A stretch of 34,552 nucleotides of DNA from CAYFPO01 sp964345035 (GCA_964345035.1 CAYFPO010000023.1:1-34552); one strand, 5' to 3'; counted from the stretch's first letter, positions 16,730-25,701 are shown. Notes: generated by a model from the letters alone, not told the origin. Translations and numbers: made by a program.

Positions 16730-17827
16730 TTGACAAGAATTACATTATCAAAGAGAATAGTTAATGCATACAAAGTTGTTGGACAAACATTCGGCAACTG
16801 GATTTCCCCAATCTTCACAGGGATCCTGTTATTTATTTTGAAATTATTAGTGACTTTCGGATTAATAATTGATAAGGTTTTATTTAGAAAAACGTGTCAG
16901 CGTAAGATTACAAATCCAATATTAATTGTTGGGAATCCTCGTTCCGGAACAACTTTTCTACATCGGTATTTGGTACAAAGTAAAATTGGTACCGGTACAC
17001 AATTATGGCAGATGATATACCCATCAGTAATCTTGCAGAAATTAATCCGCCCATTTTTACCAATACTGGAAAAAATCAGTCCAACTCGGCATCATTCTAC
17101 ATCTGCACACAAAACCAGCTTGACAGCAGTGGAAACAGATGACGCATCCATGTTATTCCGTTTTTTCGATGGATTTTTTCTTTATGGTTTTATTTTTGCC
17201 TGGGCGGAAGAAGACTTGTTTCCATGGTTTGATCCAAAAATTCGGGATATGTCTCAAAGAGATTTTGATTGGTTCGAATCCTTATGGATTCGTGTTTTAC
17301 ATTCATCAGAATCAGACAGAATTATTGGGAAACTTTTTTCACTGAGCGCAAATCTACCAGGTTTTCAGAAACGATTTCCGGATGCTAAAGTGCTGTATAT
17401 GGTGAGAGATCCCCTGAATGTCATTCCATCCGGGTTAAGTCTTGTTACAGGAGTATTGGACAAACGTTTTGGTTTTTGGAATTTACCGGAAGCAAAACGG
17501 TCAGGATATATTCTTCGAATGTATAAAGCGCTTGTAGAATTATTGGTTCGTTTCCATTCAGACTGGGAAAATGATCGAATTGATAAATCTAAAGTGATGA
17601 TTGTGCGGTATGATAAAATGATGAGTAATTTTGATGATCTGATGGAGGGAATTCTTGCATTTTTAGAGTATTCTCCTTCAAATGAATTAATGAAAAATAT
17701 CCAAGAAACAGCAGAATTACAGAGAGGGTATCAAAGTAACCATAAATATGATTTACATAAATTTGGCTTGGATGAGGATATGATTAGAAAAGATTGTGCA
17801 AAGATCTATGAGACATTTCTATCATAG
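16730..17827 (+). CDS. Membrane-anchored PAPS-dependent sulfotransferase (Sulfotransfer_3-like)
   Basis: A 365-residue sulfotransferase. The 5'-phosphosulfate loop ILIVGNPRSGTTFLHR lies at ~64-79 and the 3'-phosphate-binding MVRDPLNVIPSGLS at ~224-237 (Arg226, Ser234). A hydrophobic stretch at ~25-52 suggests N-terminal membrane anchoring. It would transfer sulfate from PAPS to a hydroxyl or amine, probably of a lipid or glycan given its neighbours. TTG at 16730 is used, with CAGGGA 7 nt upstream; no ATG occurs before the conserved region. It is the first gene of a tight four-gene plus-strand operon and overlaps the next gene by about 20 nt. It is divergent from the ASST-like gene, with 184 nt between them for promoters. 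Confidence 0.88.
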   Translation: MTRITLSKRIVNAYKVVGQTFGNWISPIFTGILLFILKLLVTFGLIIDKVLFRKTCQRKITNPILIVGNPRSGTTFLHRYLVQSKIGTGTQLWQMIYPSVILQKLIRPFLPILEKISPTRHHSTSAHKTSLTAVETDDASMLFRFFDGFFLYGFIFAWAEEDLFPWFDPKIRDMSQRDFDWFESLWIRVLHSSESDRIIGKLFSLSANLPGFQKRFPDAKVLYMVRDPLNVIPSGLSLVTGVLDKRFGFWNLPEAKRSGYILRMYKALVELLVRFHSDWENDRIDKSKVMIVRYDKMMSNFDDLMEGILAFLEYSPSNELMKNIQETAELQRGYQSNHKYDLHKFGLDEDMIRKDCAKIYETFLS

Positions 17828-18410
17828 ATATTGTTTACCTGTTTATGTTACGATTGGTCTATCCGGAGCACAGGTCATACCGCCGGTAGAATTTGAAAAT
17901 TGGAATGTATTACAAGATAACCAAATCTGGGTTGGCTGGGCGGATTATTCCGGATATCCCTGGGGAAAGTCCAGTACGATTTTACAATTTTCATTAGAAG
18001 AAATTTCAAGAATACTGGAAGATAAAAAAAATTATTCGAACGTGTTTGAAAGAGTAACAACCTCTCAAGTTATAGAAAAAAATGTTGTGTATATCGTTCT
18101 GGACATGCCCTTTCCATTTTCCAGCAGGGATTACATTGTGAGATATAGTCAATTGGAGGAAAATGGAGAGAAGATTTATCGGTTTCATGCAGTCAAGTCA
18201 GATTCGGTTCCATTTTCAAATGAGAATGTGAGACTTATCCATGCGGCAGGTGAGTGGAGACTCTCCACACTTCAGAATAATGCAACAAAAGTTACGTATA
18301 CCTGGAATGGAGAATTGTTGGGAGATTTCCCCGATTGGGCATTGACCCGTGCCTGGACAACCCAGGGAGTGGAAGTATTTGAATGGCTTGAAGCAGCCCT
18401 GAAGAATTAA
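17808..18410 (+). CDS. Exported START/SRPBCC-like lipid-binding protein
   Basis: A 200-residue protein. The N-terminus (MRHFYHRYCLPVYVTIGLSG) works as a signal peptide. The rest resembles a START-type domain: WGKSSTILQFSLEEISRILED, then VFERVTTSQVI, MPFPFSSRDYIVRY and the C-terminal helix region DWALTRAWTTQGVEVFEWLE. START domains bind a hydrophobic ligand in a helix-grip cavity. ATG at 17808 is chosen over an in-frame GTG at 17796 because it gives a cleaner signal peptide; both overlap the sulfotransferase gene, which implies coupling. A periplasmic lipid-carrier role is inferred from its place between a sulfotransferase and an outer-membrane barrel. Confidence 0.72.
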   Translation: MRHFYHRYCLPVYVTIGLSGAQVIPPVEFENWNVLQDNQIWVGWADYSGYPWGKSSTILQFSLEEISRILEDKKNYSNVFERVTTSQVIEKNVVYIVLDMPFPFSSRDYIVRYSQLEENGEKIYRFHAVKSDSVPFSNENVRLIHAAGEWRLSTLQNNATKVTYTWNGELLGDFPDWALTRAWTTQGVEVFEWLEAALKN

Positions 18411-18427
18411 TTTATAAAGTGAGACAG

Positions 18428-19864
18428 ATGAAAATAAAATATTTAATAATTCTATATCCTATGATTGTGTTCGGACTGGAATCGAGTACCAGCTTTTCCG
18501 GAAATGTTGATCTATACAGTATGTTTAGGATGTCTAATTCAAACCTGATACGATTACCATATAGATTGGTTAATCTAAATGCGGTGCATCAATCCGGTGA
18601 TTTTGAATTACATGCCAATCTCGCAGTTGAGCATAGATTACGAAAAGATACAGCTGTACTTTCTGACAGCAGTCCTCAGGACATTTCACTGGATTTGAGG
18701 GAATTATTTGTAAGCTGGTATACTGACTTTGGTGAAATTCGTGCCGGAAAACAAATACATTCCTGGGGAATGACAGATGAAAACAGCCCCCTTGATAATA
18801 TCAATGCCTATGACTATTATTATCTGTTTTTTGGTGGTTCCGATAGAAAAATAGGGTCTTTTTCTCTCACAATGGACTATTACATCAATGATTGGAAGTT
18901 CGGAGTATTATTTTCACCAATCCACAGTTCGAATAGAATGCCATTGAACGATTCGGAATTTCCAATCCAATTTTCTGCTGTGCCAAATGAGTATCAGATA
19001 ATGAAGATTGATGATAACCAATTAGAATATGGTGGTTATTTACAAAAATCATTCTCAAATTGTGAATTAAGGATTACATATTATAGCGGGTTTGACCGTT
19101 TATATAATTTGTCAGGTATAAATGTATTTACCTTTCAGCCAAACGACCTTTCTTTTACTGAAATTGATGTTGTATATGGTTTCAGAAAAACTCAACAAAT
19201 TGGATTTGGTGGAGTATTTTTATTGAATGATTTAACAATTAGGGGAGATATTGCCGGATTTGAAACCAGAGATCAAAATAAATGTGTTATAAGAGAAAAT
19301 CCAAATCCAATTTCCAATTATAATAATTTAGAATTTTCATATCCACTAAGTGAATCAGCAAAATATAAACAATTTACATTTCAATTTGAATATGGATTAC
19401 CGTGGGATATTTCAATTGTTGGTCAGTATATTGGGTATGATACAATCAGCTATACATCAAACGGTTTACCAATTGATGATGAGATTGATATTACCAATTT
19501 GGAATTTGATCCTGATAATCTAGATCCAAGAAAAATCTTTATTCCCGGGATGGGTTCACCACTGGCAGTATTATCTAAAAAAGCAGTTTTAATTAATCTC
19601 GAGAAGAAATTTATGGATGAGAAATTAAAACTAAACCTGGCGAGTTTATTGGATGTTGATAATGAAAATTTTAATTTCCCATCATCTAATGTCGGAACAT
19701 TATTAGAATTAGGATTTGAATATCAACTCACGGAAGGATTCAATATTAATAGTGCAGTTACCAAAATCAATGGAGATGAAAACCATCAATCAGGAGAATA
19801 TTATCCATTCAATCAGATGGAAGATTTTTCCCATTACCGCCTGGAATTGAAATACTACTTTTAA
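18428..19864 (+). CDS. Outer-membrane beta-barrel protein (DUF1302-like)
   Basis: A 478-residue exported barrel. A signal peptide (MKIKYLIILYPMIVFG) is followed by many alternating amphipathic strands, and the protein ends in YRLELKYYF with the terminal Phe typical of BAM substrates. The segment GEIRAGKQIHSWGMTDENSP resembles the 'GRQ..SWG' motif of DUF1302-like barrels. ATG at 18428 is preferred over GTG at 18419 because GTGAGA then lies in Shine-Dalgarno position. It sits 17 nt after the START-like gene and 22 nt before the KAS III gene. It may export or insert a product made by its operon partners; no substrate can be read from sequence. Confidence 0.75.
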   Translation: MKIKYLIILYPMIVFGLESSTSFSGNVDLYSMFRMSNSNLIRLPYRLVNLNAVHQSGDFELHANLAVEHRLRKDTAVLSDSSPQDISLDLRELFVSWYTDFGEIRAGKQIHSWGMTDENSPLDNINAYDYYYLFFGGSDRKIGSFSLTMDYYINDWKFGVLFSPIHSSNRMPLNDSEFPIQFSAVPNEYQIMKIDDNQLEYGGYLQKSFSNCELRITYYSGFDRLYNLSGINVFTFQPNDLSFTEIDVVYGFRKTQQIGFGGVFLLNDLTIRGDIAGFETRDQNKCVIRENPNPISNYNNLEFSYPLSESAKYKQFTFQFEYGLPWDISIVGQYIGYDTISYTSNGLPIDDEIDITNLEFDPDNLDPRKIFIPGMGSPLAVLSKKAVLINLEKKFMDEKLKLNLASLLDVDNENFNFPSSNVGTLLELGFEYQLTEGFNINSAVTKINGDENHQSGEYYPFNQMEDFSHYRLELKYYF

Positions 19865-19886
19865 CCCTTACTTAAATCCATTGAAT

Positions 19887-20846
19887 ATGAAAATAACCGG
19901 ATTGGGAATGTACCTGCCTCCCAAAGTTCAGACTGCTGAAGAATTAGCCCCGCTGATTAATAAATCCTCAAATTGGATTATCAGCCGAACAGGTGTTGAG
20001 AAACGTCGAATATCTGATATAGATGTGGATGAAATGGGGGCAAACGCTGCCAGAGAGGCATTAGGTAAAGGAGAACCACCGGATTTGATCATCAATGCAT
20101 CCGGTGTGGGGAAACAGATCATACCGGATACATCCGTATTTTTTCAAAGAGAATTAGGATTTAATGGAATTCCTTCCTTTTCCATCCATGCCACCTGTCT
20201 GTCATTTTTGACTGCATTGAAAGTGGCAAATGATTGTATAAAAGCCGGATCATTCAAAAGAATATTGATAATATCTTCTGATAGAGGCACGCGGGGTAGG
20301 AATTTTAAGGAACCTGAAAGTGCTGCACTACTTGGTGATGGTGCTGCGGCTGTGGTAGTAGAACCTACGGCTAAAACGGATACAGGTAAAATGCTCTACT
20401 GGAAAATGAGAACATATCCGGAAGGAGCAAATTTAACCGAAGTACGGGGAGGCGGCACTCATCGTCACCCGCAGGATACACATACCACAATTGATGATAA
20501 TCTATTCACAATGAACGGACCCCAGGTATATAAGATCGCTCGAAAAAAAGTTCACAAAATGATGCTTGATATGTTGAAAGAAAATAAAATTCAGAGAGAT
20601 GATATAAGTCTGTTGATTCCCCATCAAGCATCGCTTGCTGCGATTGAAGCATATTCTAAAATCGGTGGATTTAAGGAGAGTAAAATTGTCAACACCATAG
20701 CAAAAACAGGAAACTGTGTTGCCGCTTCTCTCCCGCTGGCTTTTGTTATGGCGTACAGGGAAAGAAGAATTTCTCGGGGCGATCTGTTATATTTTACCGG
20801 AACAGGCGCTGGATTATCGATCGCATCCTGCCTGCTAAGATTCTAA
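19887..20846 (+). CDS. 3-oxoacyl-ACP synthase III-like thiolase-fold enzyme
   Basis: A 319-residue KAS III/FabH-like condensing enzyme. Numbered from ATG 19887, the triad is Cys104 (SIHATCLSF), His246 (LLIPHQAS) and Asn276 (KTGNCVAAS). LLGDGAAAVVV and GTGAGLSIASCLL are family-typical. FabH condenses acyl-CoA with malonyl-ACP, but OleA-like and other lipid-forming relatives share this triad. Its operon with a sulfotransferase rather than with fab genes argues for a specialised lipid product. It begins MKITGLGMYLPP, so ATG 19887 is preferred over TTG 19881. It is the last gene of the operon, and its 3' end overlaps the convergent LRR gene by 12 nt. Confidence 0.88.
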   Translation: MKITGLGMYLPPKVQTAEELAPLINKSSNWIISRTGVEKRRISDIDVDEMGANAAREALGKGEPPDLIINASGVGKQIIPDTSVFFQRELGFNGIPSFSIHATCLSFLTALKVANDCIKAGSFKRILIISSDRGTRGRNFKEPESAALLGDGAAAVVVEPTAKTDTGKMLYWKMRTYPEGANLTEVRGGGTHRHPQDTHTTIDDNLFTMNGPQVYKIARKKVHKMMLDMLKENKIQRDDISLLIPHQASLAAIEAYSKIGGFKESKIVNTIAKTGNCVAASLPLAFVMAYRERRISRGDLLYFTGTGAGLSIASCLLRF

Positions 20847-21770
20847 TATAGCTCCCACAATCATAACAATATCCAACACATCAATACTATTATCCGAATT
20901 CAAATCCCCGCTAAACCACTGAGCGGGTGTAGGTTCAGTTAGTTCCAAAATGAAATTAACCACAACCACAATATCAAGCACGTCAATGCTGCCGTCTTCG
21001 TTCACATCTCCACAGCCCTGGGGCATATTGATCGGAAAGGCATAATAGGTCTGGTCTAACCCAATTTCAAAATTTTCACTGGTATTTATACATTCAGGGA
21101 CATCAGAACAGAGAAGATTCCCACCGGAACCAAAATAGGGAAGAAATGAATTATCCACACCATTCCAATCTACATTTAATTCACAAATAGATTCCGGTAA
21201 TTCAGTCAGGTGATTTACAAATAAATAGAGATGATCCAGGTGTTGTAATTGTCCAATGGATTCGGGAATAAATTCAAGTTGATTGTATCCAAGATCCAAA
21301 TAGATCAAGTCTTCCAAATTGCCGATATTTTCAAATATCGATACCAACTGGTTATTAGACAAAATCAGATAAATGAGATTTGTTAATTGATCAAAGCTCT
21401 CCGGAAGCGTTGTGAGATTGTTCCAGTTTAGATACAGCATTCGCAGGTCTGTGAGGTTTCCAAAACTCATTGGAATAATATTCAGAGAAACAAAACCACC
21501 ATTGTAATAATTACCGGCGATAAAAAACCGGAGACGACCTTCTGTCCAGGTTTGAGAACCAATTTCCAGTGGAGTTTCCAAAGGTAGATCATTGGACTCA
21601 ATCAGGTCACTGAGTGCATTTAGATCTGACTCCAGAAAGCAATTACTTCCGTCCAAAACAGTTACATTTCCTGGAATCTCTTCTATAAATACAAAGGATG
21701 AATCACATTGACTAAAAAGGTGTTGGGTAAACAATCCAATTAATATAATCACTATTTTACAGAATTTCAT
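20835..21770 (-). CDS. Secreted leucine-rich-repeat protein with dockerin-like tail
   Basis: A 311-residue exported protein. A signal peptide (~1-20, ending HLFSQ) is followed by about five LRRs of bacterial length (~105-210; LTDLRMLYLNWNNLTTLPES, LEDLIYLDLGYNQLEFIPES), a small Cys-containing cap (NLLCSDVPECI), and two dockerin-like repeats (GDVNEDGSIDVLDIV, DLNSDNSIDVLDIV). LRRs usually bind protein or glycan partners; none can be named. It is 14 nt downstream of the arylsulfotransferase-like gene on the same strand, and GGGAA precedes the ATG, so the pair is probably co-transcribed. Confidence 0.85.
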   Translation of the reverse strand: MKFCKIVIILIGLFTQHLFSQCDSSFVFIEEIPGNVTVLDGSNCFLESDLNALSDLIESNDLPLETPLEIGSQTWTEGRLRFFIAGNYYNGGFVSLNIIPMSFGNLTDLRMLYLNWNNLTTLPESFDQLTNLIYLILSNNQLVSIFENIGNLEDLIYLDLGYNQLEFIPESIGQLQHLDHLYLFVNHLTELPESICELNVDWNGVDNSFLPYFGSGGNLLCSDVPECINTSENFEIGLDQTYYAFPINMPQGCGDVNEDGSIDVLDIVVVVNFILELTEPTPAQWFSGDLNSDNSIDVLDIVMIVGAILES

Positions 21771-21784
21771 ACAAATTTCCCTTT

Positions 21785-23848
21785 CTATTTTAACACCAGA
21801 ATTTTCCTGGTGTATTCCGAATTTTCAGAACTGACACGAATTAAATATTCTCCGGTTGGGTATGCATCATTGTTAATATCAAAAGTATTTATACCGGAAG
21901 AAAGTTTTCCGGAGAAGATACAATCTATTTTTCGTCCCAGTAAGTCAAACAAATTAATCTCTATTTCCATCGGTTTAGACAAAACTAAATCAAATTTTGT
22001 TACAGGATTAAATGGATTTGGGTATGGATTTGATATATGGATTTCTGATGGGATGGAAAAATCATTTACACTTAATTCAGTAAATACTGCGGATAAAGTA
22101 ATTGTTTTTTCCCGGTCTGAATTATTCACCGGTGTAACTGTTAACTCCATTGTAAATGTTTCGGGATCATAGGGAATAAACCCACTGAATATTAATGGCA
22201 AACTTAATTCGGATGGTAAATAAATTTCACCATTTGAGTTGCCAAACCAACCTTCTGAATCTGTAAATGAATACTGTAATTCCAACGCATTGGTTGTTTC
22301 ATTGATTAACAAAAATACAACCGTATTTTCAGTATTCATCTCTAAATTAATGGTTGGCTCACTGTCCGAAATCAAATCCATTGTCAGCATGCTGAATGCT
22401 GTTGGATATAATCCCGATATTCGGTTTGCACGATACACCGCACCACTTGGGAGAGATAGATTATAATTTCCTTCCCAAACGGTTTCACCCTCAGGAGAGA
22501 TTTCAAGTGAAGTCCCACCGTTTCCAACTGTTGTAATCAGATAATTGTCATTGGTGAGTTTCTGGACATTTCCGGATGCAAATCCAAACAGCCACTCCGG
22601 TAATTCATATTCCCAAATGATGTCACTGGTGAACTCATCTCCAGATTCGTCCACTGCAATTTCCAATGCACGGGTGGTTGGGTATGACGTTCCCCGCAAT
22701 TGTTCACTGAGGTTTCCATTATCCAGAGTGAGTAGATTCCCATTCTCAAGAATATGCAGACTGTGCTGCCAACTGAAGAGCAAATCCTCACCAAAATCAA
22801 TATCACCGGATGGCATTTCCAAACCCATATTCCAGATAACTTCACCGCTGGGATAGTCTATCTTGGTGATCCTCGATAGATGGCGTACAGAAATATATAT
22901 CGCTTCCTCTATTTCATCAAACCAGATCGCATTCGTATGTGTCCAATCATATCGTAGCTGTCCCATGGCTTCGTACCAAGTGCCACCCAGTTCATCATAA
23001 TCCTGCATACTGAAGTGGTCAAATGTGCTCCATTCCCAAACAATTTCTTTTGTTTCTTTATCCCATTCAACAATTCTGTCTCCCTCCCAGATAAACTCAG
23101 GAGTTACACCGTCTGCGTGGTACCCTAATGACAAAAAAATTGGTGTCCATTCACCAATGGGAATCGGACCAATCTGCTGCACCGCTGTAATCCCAAGATA
23201 ATTTCCATTTGGCAGTTGAAAAATATCATGGTGCAAAAATTCATCATTCGGTTCTTCCCAGATTATTTCACTATCAATTGAAAATTCCAATCCCGGGAGG
23301 TTATTTTCCAATTCTGGTCGTAATTGACATCCAAAGAGATTCCCAAAATAATCGGTGTTATAATACACGATATTATCTTCGCCAGTATTCCAGATTTCAT
23401 TCCCATTCTCATCTATGATACCACTGAAATAATCAAAAAATGCTCCAAATATTGTCAGCCCTTGTGAATATTGTGAATCGTTATACATTGTTGCTGATGC
23501 ATTGGACCTGGCATTTCCTGTCGTGAAAGAAAACGGATCTGTCCAATCACCTTCAGGGTCACCATTGTACAAAGGACGAATTCTCCAATAATAGGTAGTT
23601 TCCCAGTCTATATTGTTATTTTCAATATAGATAAGTGATGGGTCAACTATATCCACCACATTTTCTGTGAAGTTTTCTTCAGTGGAAATCTGTAACTGAT
23701 AGGTCTCTGCCAATGGTATTTGCTCCCATTCAAATAGAACGTGTATATAATTCAAGTTACTGTTATTATCCGGTTGAATTAATCCGCCAAATAGAAAATT
23801 TGATAAAATTACCAGATTGAATATGGAAATATAATTTTTTATTTTCAT
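21785..23848 (-). CDS. Secreted arylsulfotransferase-like protein with FN3-like domain and type IX sorting tail
   Basis: A 687-residue exported protein. Order: signal peptide (~1-21), FN3-like domain (~25-110; FEWEQIPLAETYQLQIS, TTYYWRIRP), ASST-like propeller (~115-495) with FLHHDIFQLPNGNYL (His206-207), DWTHTNAIWFDE (His304) and SWQHSLHILENGNLL, a beta-rich linker, and a C-terminal type A sorting domain (~608-687; NPYPNPFNPVTKFDL ... ITVY-like EYLIRVSSENSEY). It is a paralogue of the 15082 protein, with the same His motifs but a type IX-type tag in place of a dockerin. Enzymatic activity is not proven. Cell-surface delivery via T9SS is inferred. The divergent 235-nt gap to the peroxiredoxin shows no other gene. 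Confidence 0.85.
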   Translation of the reverse strand: MKIKNYISIFNLVILSNFLFGGLIQPDNNSNLNYIHVLFEWEQIPLAETYQLQISTEENFTENVVDIVDPSLIYIENNNIDWETTYYWRIRPLYNGDPEGDWTDPFSFTTGNARSNASATMYNDSQYSQGLTIFGAFFDYFSGIIDENGNEIWNTGEDNIVYYNTDYFGNLFGCQLRPELENNLPGLEFSIDSEIIWEEPNDEFLHHDIFQLPNGNYLGITAVQQIGPIPIGEWTPIFLSLGYHADGVTPEFIWEGDRIVEWDKETKEIVWEWSTFDHFSMQDYDELGGTWYEAMGQLRYDWTHTNAIWFDEIEEAIYISVRHLSRITKIDYPSGEVIWNMGLEMPSGDIDFGEDLLFSWQHSLHILENGNLLTLDNGNLSEQLRGTSYPTTRALEIAVDESGDEFTSDIIWEYELPEWLFGFASGNVQKLTNDNYLITTVGNGGTSLEISPEGETVWEGNYNLSLPSGAVYRANRISGLYPTAFSMLTMDLISDSEPTINLEMNTENTVVFLLINETTNALELQYSFTDSEGWFGNSNGEIYLPSELSLPLIFSGFIPYDPETFTMELTVTPVNNSDREKTITLSAVFTELSVNDFSIPSEIHISNPYPNPFNPVTKFDLVLSKPMEIEINLFDLLGRKIDCIFSGKLSSGINTFDINNDAYPTGEYLIRVSSENSEYTRKILVLK

Positions 23849-24084
23849 AAATTTTAATTTATTTTGGTGCGAAAACTTACAAAGGAATTACCAATTTATC
23901 CATTACAGTTACAATCAATAACAAATCTCTGATTCCACAATTAACAATTGGTTAACCTGGCTATATCAAAAAAAATAATAATAAATATAATCTCACATTT
24001 CAAATGGTTGTTTTAGAAAAATATAACCTACTAAATTTCACCCGGAAATTATTTCAAAATTCATATATTAAAAGGGAGAATTAT

Positions 24085-24729
24085 ATGTTAGTAACCAAAA
24101 AAGCTCCGGAATTTTCAGCAGATGCAGTTATGCCTGATGGTTCATTCAAGCAGGTTAGTTTGTCGGATTATGCCGGAAAAAAAGTTGTATTATTCTTTTA
24201 TCCACTGGATTTTACATACGTCTGACCGACTGAATTGCTTGCTTTTGACCATCGGATTGATGAGTTTGAAAATCGCAACACCCAGGTTCTGGGTTGTTCA
24301 GTTGATTCTCATTTCAGTCATCTAAAATGGAGAGAAATGAGTACAGATTCAGGCGGAATAGGTCCTGTGAAATATCCGTTGATTTCTGATTTGGATAAAT
24401 CCATTGCCAGAAATTATGGTGTACTGCTAGATGCTGATGATGCAGTTGTAGAAACCGAAGAATCTGTTGATACCACTACTGTTGGTGGTAACGTTACATT
24501 GCGGGCTTCCTTTCTTATTGATGAAGAAGGAAAAGTTCGACATACAGTTCTGAATGATCTTCCTCTGGGAAGAAACATTGATGAAATGCTACGGCTGATT
24601 GATGCACTGGATCACCATAATGAGGTTGGTGAAGTTTGTCCGGCAGGCTGGCAGAAAGGTGAAGCAGGAATGACTCCATCCAATGAGGGGATGGTGAAAT
24701 ATCTGCAGGAAAATGCTTCAAATCTGTAG
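24085..24729 (+). CDS. Selenocysteine typical 2-Cys peroxiredoxin (AhpC/Prx1 family)
   Basis: A 214-residue cytoplasmic peroxidase if TGA at 24223-24225 (codon 47) is read as selenocysteine. The active site reads FYPLDFTYV-U-PTE, where the family has FYPLDFTFVCPTE, so U replaces the peroxidatic Cys exactly. The resolving Cys185 is present in GEVCPAGWQKG, Arg140 lies in LRASFLID, and GGIGPVKYPLISD is family-typical. It reduces H2O2 and organic peroxides. A short acidic insertion (~118-133, VVETEESVDTTT) is longer than in most AhpC proteins. GGGAG lies 8 nt before ATG 24085. Neighbouring genes use TGA as a normal stop, so general stop reassignment is excluded. A terminator follows 21 nt after the stop. 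Confidence 0.9.
24226..24255 (+). promoter_or_regulatory. Candidate SECIS hairpin for peroxiredoxin codon 47 (weaker)
   Basis: CCGA (24226-24229), immediately after the TGA, pairs with TCGG (24252-24255). TG/CA (24231-24232 with 24250-24251) and possibly AA/TT extend the stem through bulges to a loop around TTGCTTGCTT. It is less regular than the hairpin of the other selenoprotein, so the exact fold is uncertain. Confidence 0.35.
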
Positions 24730-24750
24730 AATTTTATTTAATAATAATCA

Positions 24751-24791
24751 TAACGGGGTGAAACTACGTTGTAACATCCCGTTATTTTTTT
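24751..24791 (+). terminator. Intrinsic terminator after the peroxiredoxin gene
   Basis: TAACGGGGTG and CATCCCGTTA form a 10-bp stem (one G-U pair) around a 14-nt loop, followed by a run of T. It ends only about 10 nt before the TTG start of the next gene, so that gene needs its own promoter or some readthrough. Confidence 0.85.
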
Positions 24792-24801
24792 AGAAGCTGA
24801 A

Positions 24802-25650
24802 TTGATACCAAAATTAATCATACACGGTGGTGCCGGAAGTCTGGAAGGGACTATCCACAAAGCATCTGCAATTCAATCTGCACTTTCTGAAATTGTTTCA
24901 GAATCCTATCACATACTGGAGCAATCAAATGCAAAAACTGCAGTAATCCACGCCGTGAAACTATTGGAGGATAATCCATTATTTAATGCTGGCACCGGCT
25001 CTAAGCTGCAGAGAGACGGGAAAGTCCGGATGTCTGCAGCAATAATGGACAGTGAGACGGGAAAATTCAGTGGTGTAATAAACATTCAGAATGTAAAAAA
25101 TCCAATTGATATAGCCGTGCATTTGGGGAATAAAAAAAATACGGTTCTGGCAGGAGCCAGGGCCACTCACTTTGCCCGGAAACTTGGATATCCTCATTAT
25201 GATCCTGTTACAGAAGACAGAAATATTGAATACAGGAATAAACTAATTGGGGAAACAGGAACTGTTGGAGCTGTGGCATTGGATACTAATGGTTGTATTG
25301 CTGCAGCCACCTCTACCGGAGGCATTGGAGGTGAGACTCCCGGAAGAGTGAGCGATACCCCCACTGTTGCCGGTAACTATGCAAATTCATTTGCCGGTGT
25401 ATCTGGGACCGGCATCGGTGAACAAATTGTCAATTCCGCTCTGGCTTCCCGTATTGTAGTACGGGTTCAGGATGGTGCGTCATTGAAAGATGCAGTTGAA
25501 AAAACCATGCGGGAAACAGAAAAGAATCAATATAAGTATGGAGTAATTGCGATCGATAAAAATGGGAATATTCAAGTTGGGAAAACGAGTGACATTATTT
25601 TTTATGCATGGAACACAGGTTCAAATATGGAAGTGTTCGATATAAAATGA
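24802..25650 (+). CDS. Isoaspartyl peptidase / plant-type L-asparaginase (Ntn hydrolase)
   Basis: A 282-residue Ntn-hydrolase precursor. It begins PKLIIHGGAGSLEG (N-terminal family signature) and contains FNAGTGSKLQRDG. The autocleavage site is Gly153-Thr154 in ETGTVGAVALD, followed by the substrate loop STGGIGGETPGRVSDTP and GVSGTGIGEQ. Cleavage yields alpha and beta chains with Thr154 as nucleophile; the enzyme removes beta-aspartyl residues or hydrolyses asparagine. It is slightly shorter than common members (~310-320) in the linker before the Thr. The TTG start at 24802 fits the conserved N-terminus and no ATG is available there. It stands alone between two terminators. Confidence 0.9.
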   Translation: MIPKLIIHGGAGSLEGTIHKASAIQSALSEIVSESYHILEQSNAKTAVIHAVKLLEDNPLFNAGTGSKLQRDGKVRMSAAIMDSETGKFSGVINIQNVKNPIDIAVHLGNKKNTVLAGARATHFARKLGYPHYDPVTEDRNIEYRNKLIGETGTVGAVALDTNGCIAAATSTGGIGGETPGRVSDTPTVAGNYANSFAGVSGTGIGEQIVNSALASRIVVRVQDGASLKDAVEKTMRETEKNQYKYGVIAIDKNGNIQVGKTSDIIFYAWNTGSNMEVFDIK

Positions 25651-25701
25651 ATTTGTGATGGAATTAACACGGGGATGGGACCGAATTATAGTATCTTTTA
25701 G

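Noticed and set aside
17271..17290. GGTTCGAATCC resembling a tRNA T-arm
   Set aside because: It lies inside the well-supported sulfotransferase frame, and no acceptor or anticodon stem can be formed around it. A similar GGTTCGAACCCC at 6615-6626 lies inside the histidine kinase gene.
24085..24729. Pseudogene call for the split peroxiredoxin
   Set aside because: The only break is the TGA at the catalytic position; all other conserved residues, the RBS and the terminator are intact.
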